Of a stretch of DNA of 5,354 nt, positions 5,317 through 5,354 are shown piece by piece. The notes below the pieces were generated by a model that saw only the letters and a list, made by a program, of their open reading frames with translations, did not search any database and was not told the DNA's origin. Location: the NCBI GenBank assembly GCA_011523725.1, contig WTGD01000375.1:1-5354 (forward strand). Direction: 5' to 3'. The translations under genes and the position numbers were made by a program. Source of the DNA: Nitrospinota bacterium (GTDB lineage Bacteria > UBA8248). Position 1 is the first letter of the stretch. Every line of letters starts with the position of its first letter.

Positions 5317-5354
5317 GAAAATCGTAGAAATCATTACTCTTAGTCTTCCGCGAG

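Larger units (their letters stand above)
5127..5354. other. Palindrome-rich region upstream of traG
   Basis: These 228 bases hold at least three strong inverted repeats and a 12-bp tandem repeat, each listed separately, and become AT-rich after 5316. I see no confident gene. On the minus strand one frame ends LAED with TAA at 5342-5340 and could be the tail of a gene lying to the right. Another minus-strand frame stays open from 5353 to a TGA at 5125-5123, which would overlap the traG GTG in a GTGA arrangement. Its 76 residues contain no known motif and their middle is dictated by the palindromes. Possible roles are a traG leader, an upstream terminator, an inserted small repeat or part of an origin of transfer. 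Confidence 0.5.

Overview
The window is GC-rich bacterial DNA carrying the start of a conjugative type IV secretion (mating-pair formation) operon of the IncP/Tn4371-like Trb type. It most likely comes from a conjugative plasmid or an integrative conjugative element of a Gram-negative (diderm) bacterium. The sequence alone does not let me name the genus, and I see no rRNA, tRNA or chromosomal housekeeping gene.

Layout: the transfer genes are all on the minus strand, so they read from the right end to the left. They are a TraG/VirD4 coupling ATPase (2958-5126), a TrbB/VirB11 ATPase (1963-2958, start overlapping the traG stop by one base), a TrbC/VirB2 pilin (94-417) and the first 32 codons of a TrbD/VirB3-like protein (1-97, start overlapping the trbC stop by four bases). 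The usual order traG-trbB-trbC-trbD is kept, but about 1.5 kb of unrelated DNA separates trbB from trbC. This DNA holds a complete tyrosine recombinase on the opposite strand (489-1472) and a small membrane-anchored coiled-coil protein (1626-1838, minus). The two genes converge on a cluster of three hairpins (1510-1620), one with a perfect 20-bp stem.

The main observation is that this intruding module appears to be bounded by related recombination-site-like sequences. At 1914-1941 lies a dif-like palindrome: two 11-bp arms ending in ATAA and TTAT around a 6-bp spacer. At 463-479, just before the recombinase start, lies an inverted, degenerate relative of it that lacks six bases. This looks like a recombinase-carrying cassette, comparable in plan to pdif modules but with its own recombinase, inserted between two transfer genes. 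That reading is inference.

The right end (5127-5354), upstream of traG, is densely palindromic. It has a 109-bp element bounded by perfect 16-bp inverted repeats with a nested hairpin and a 12-bp tandem repeat inside, followed by a second hairpin with a 16-bp stem. Candidate roles are a regulatory leader, a MITE/REP-like repeat or part of an origin of transfer. An open frame also crosses it and would overlap the traG start.
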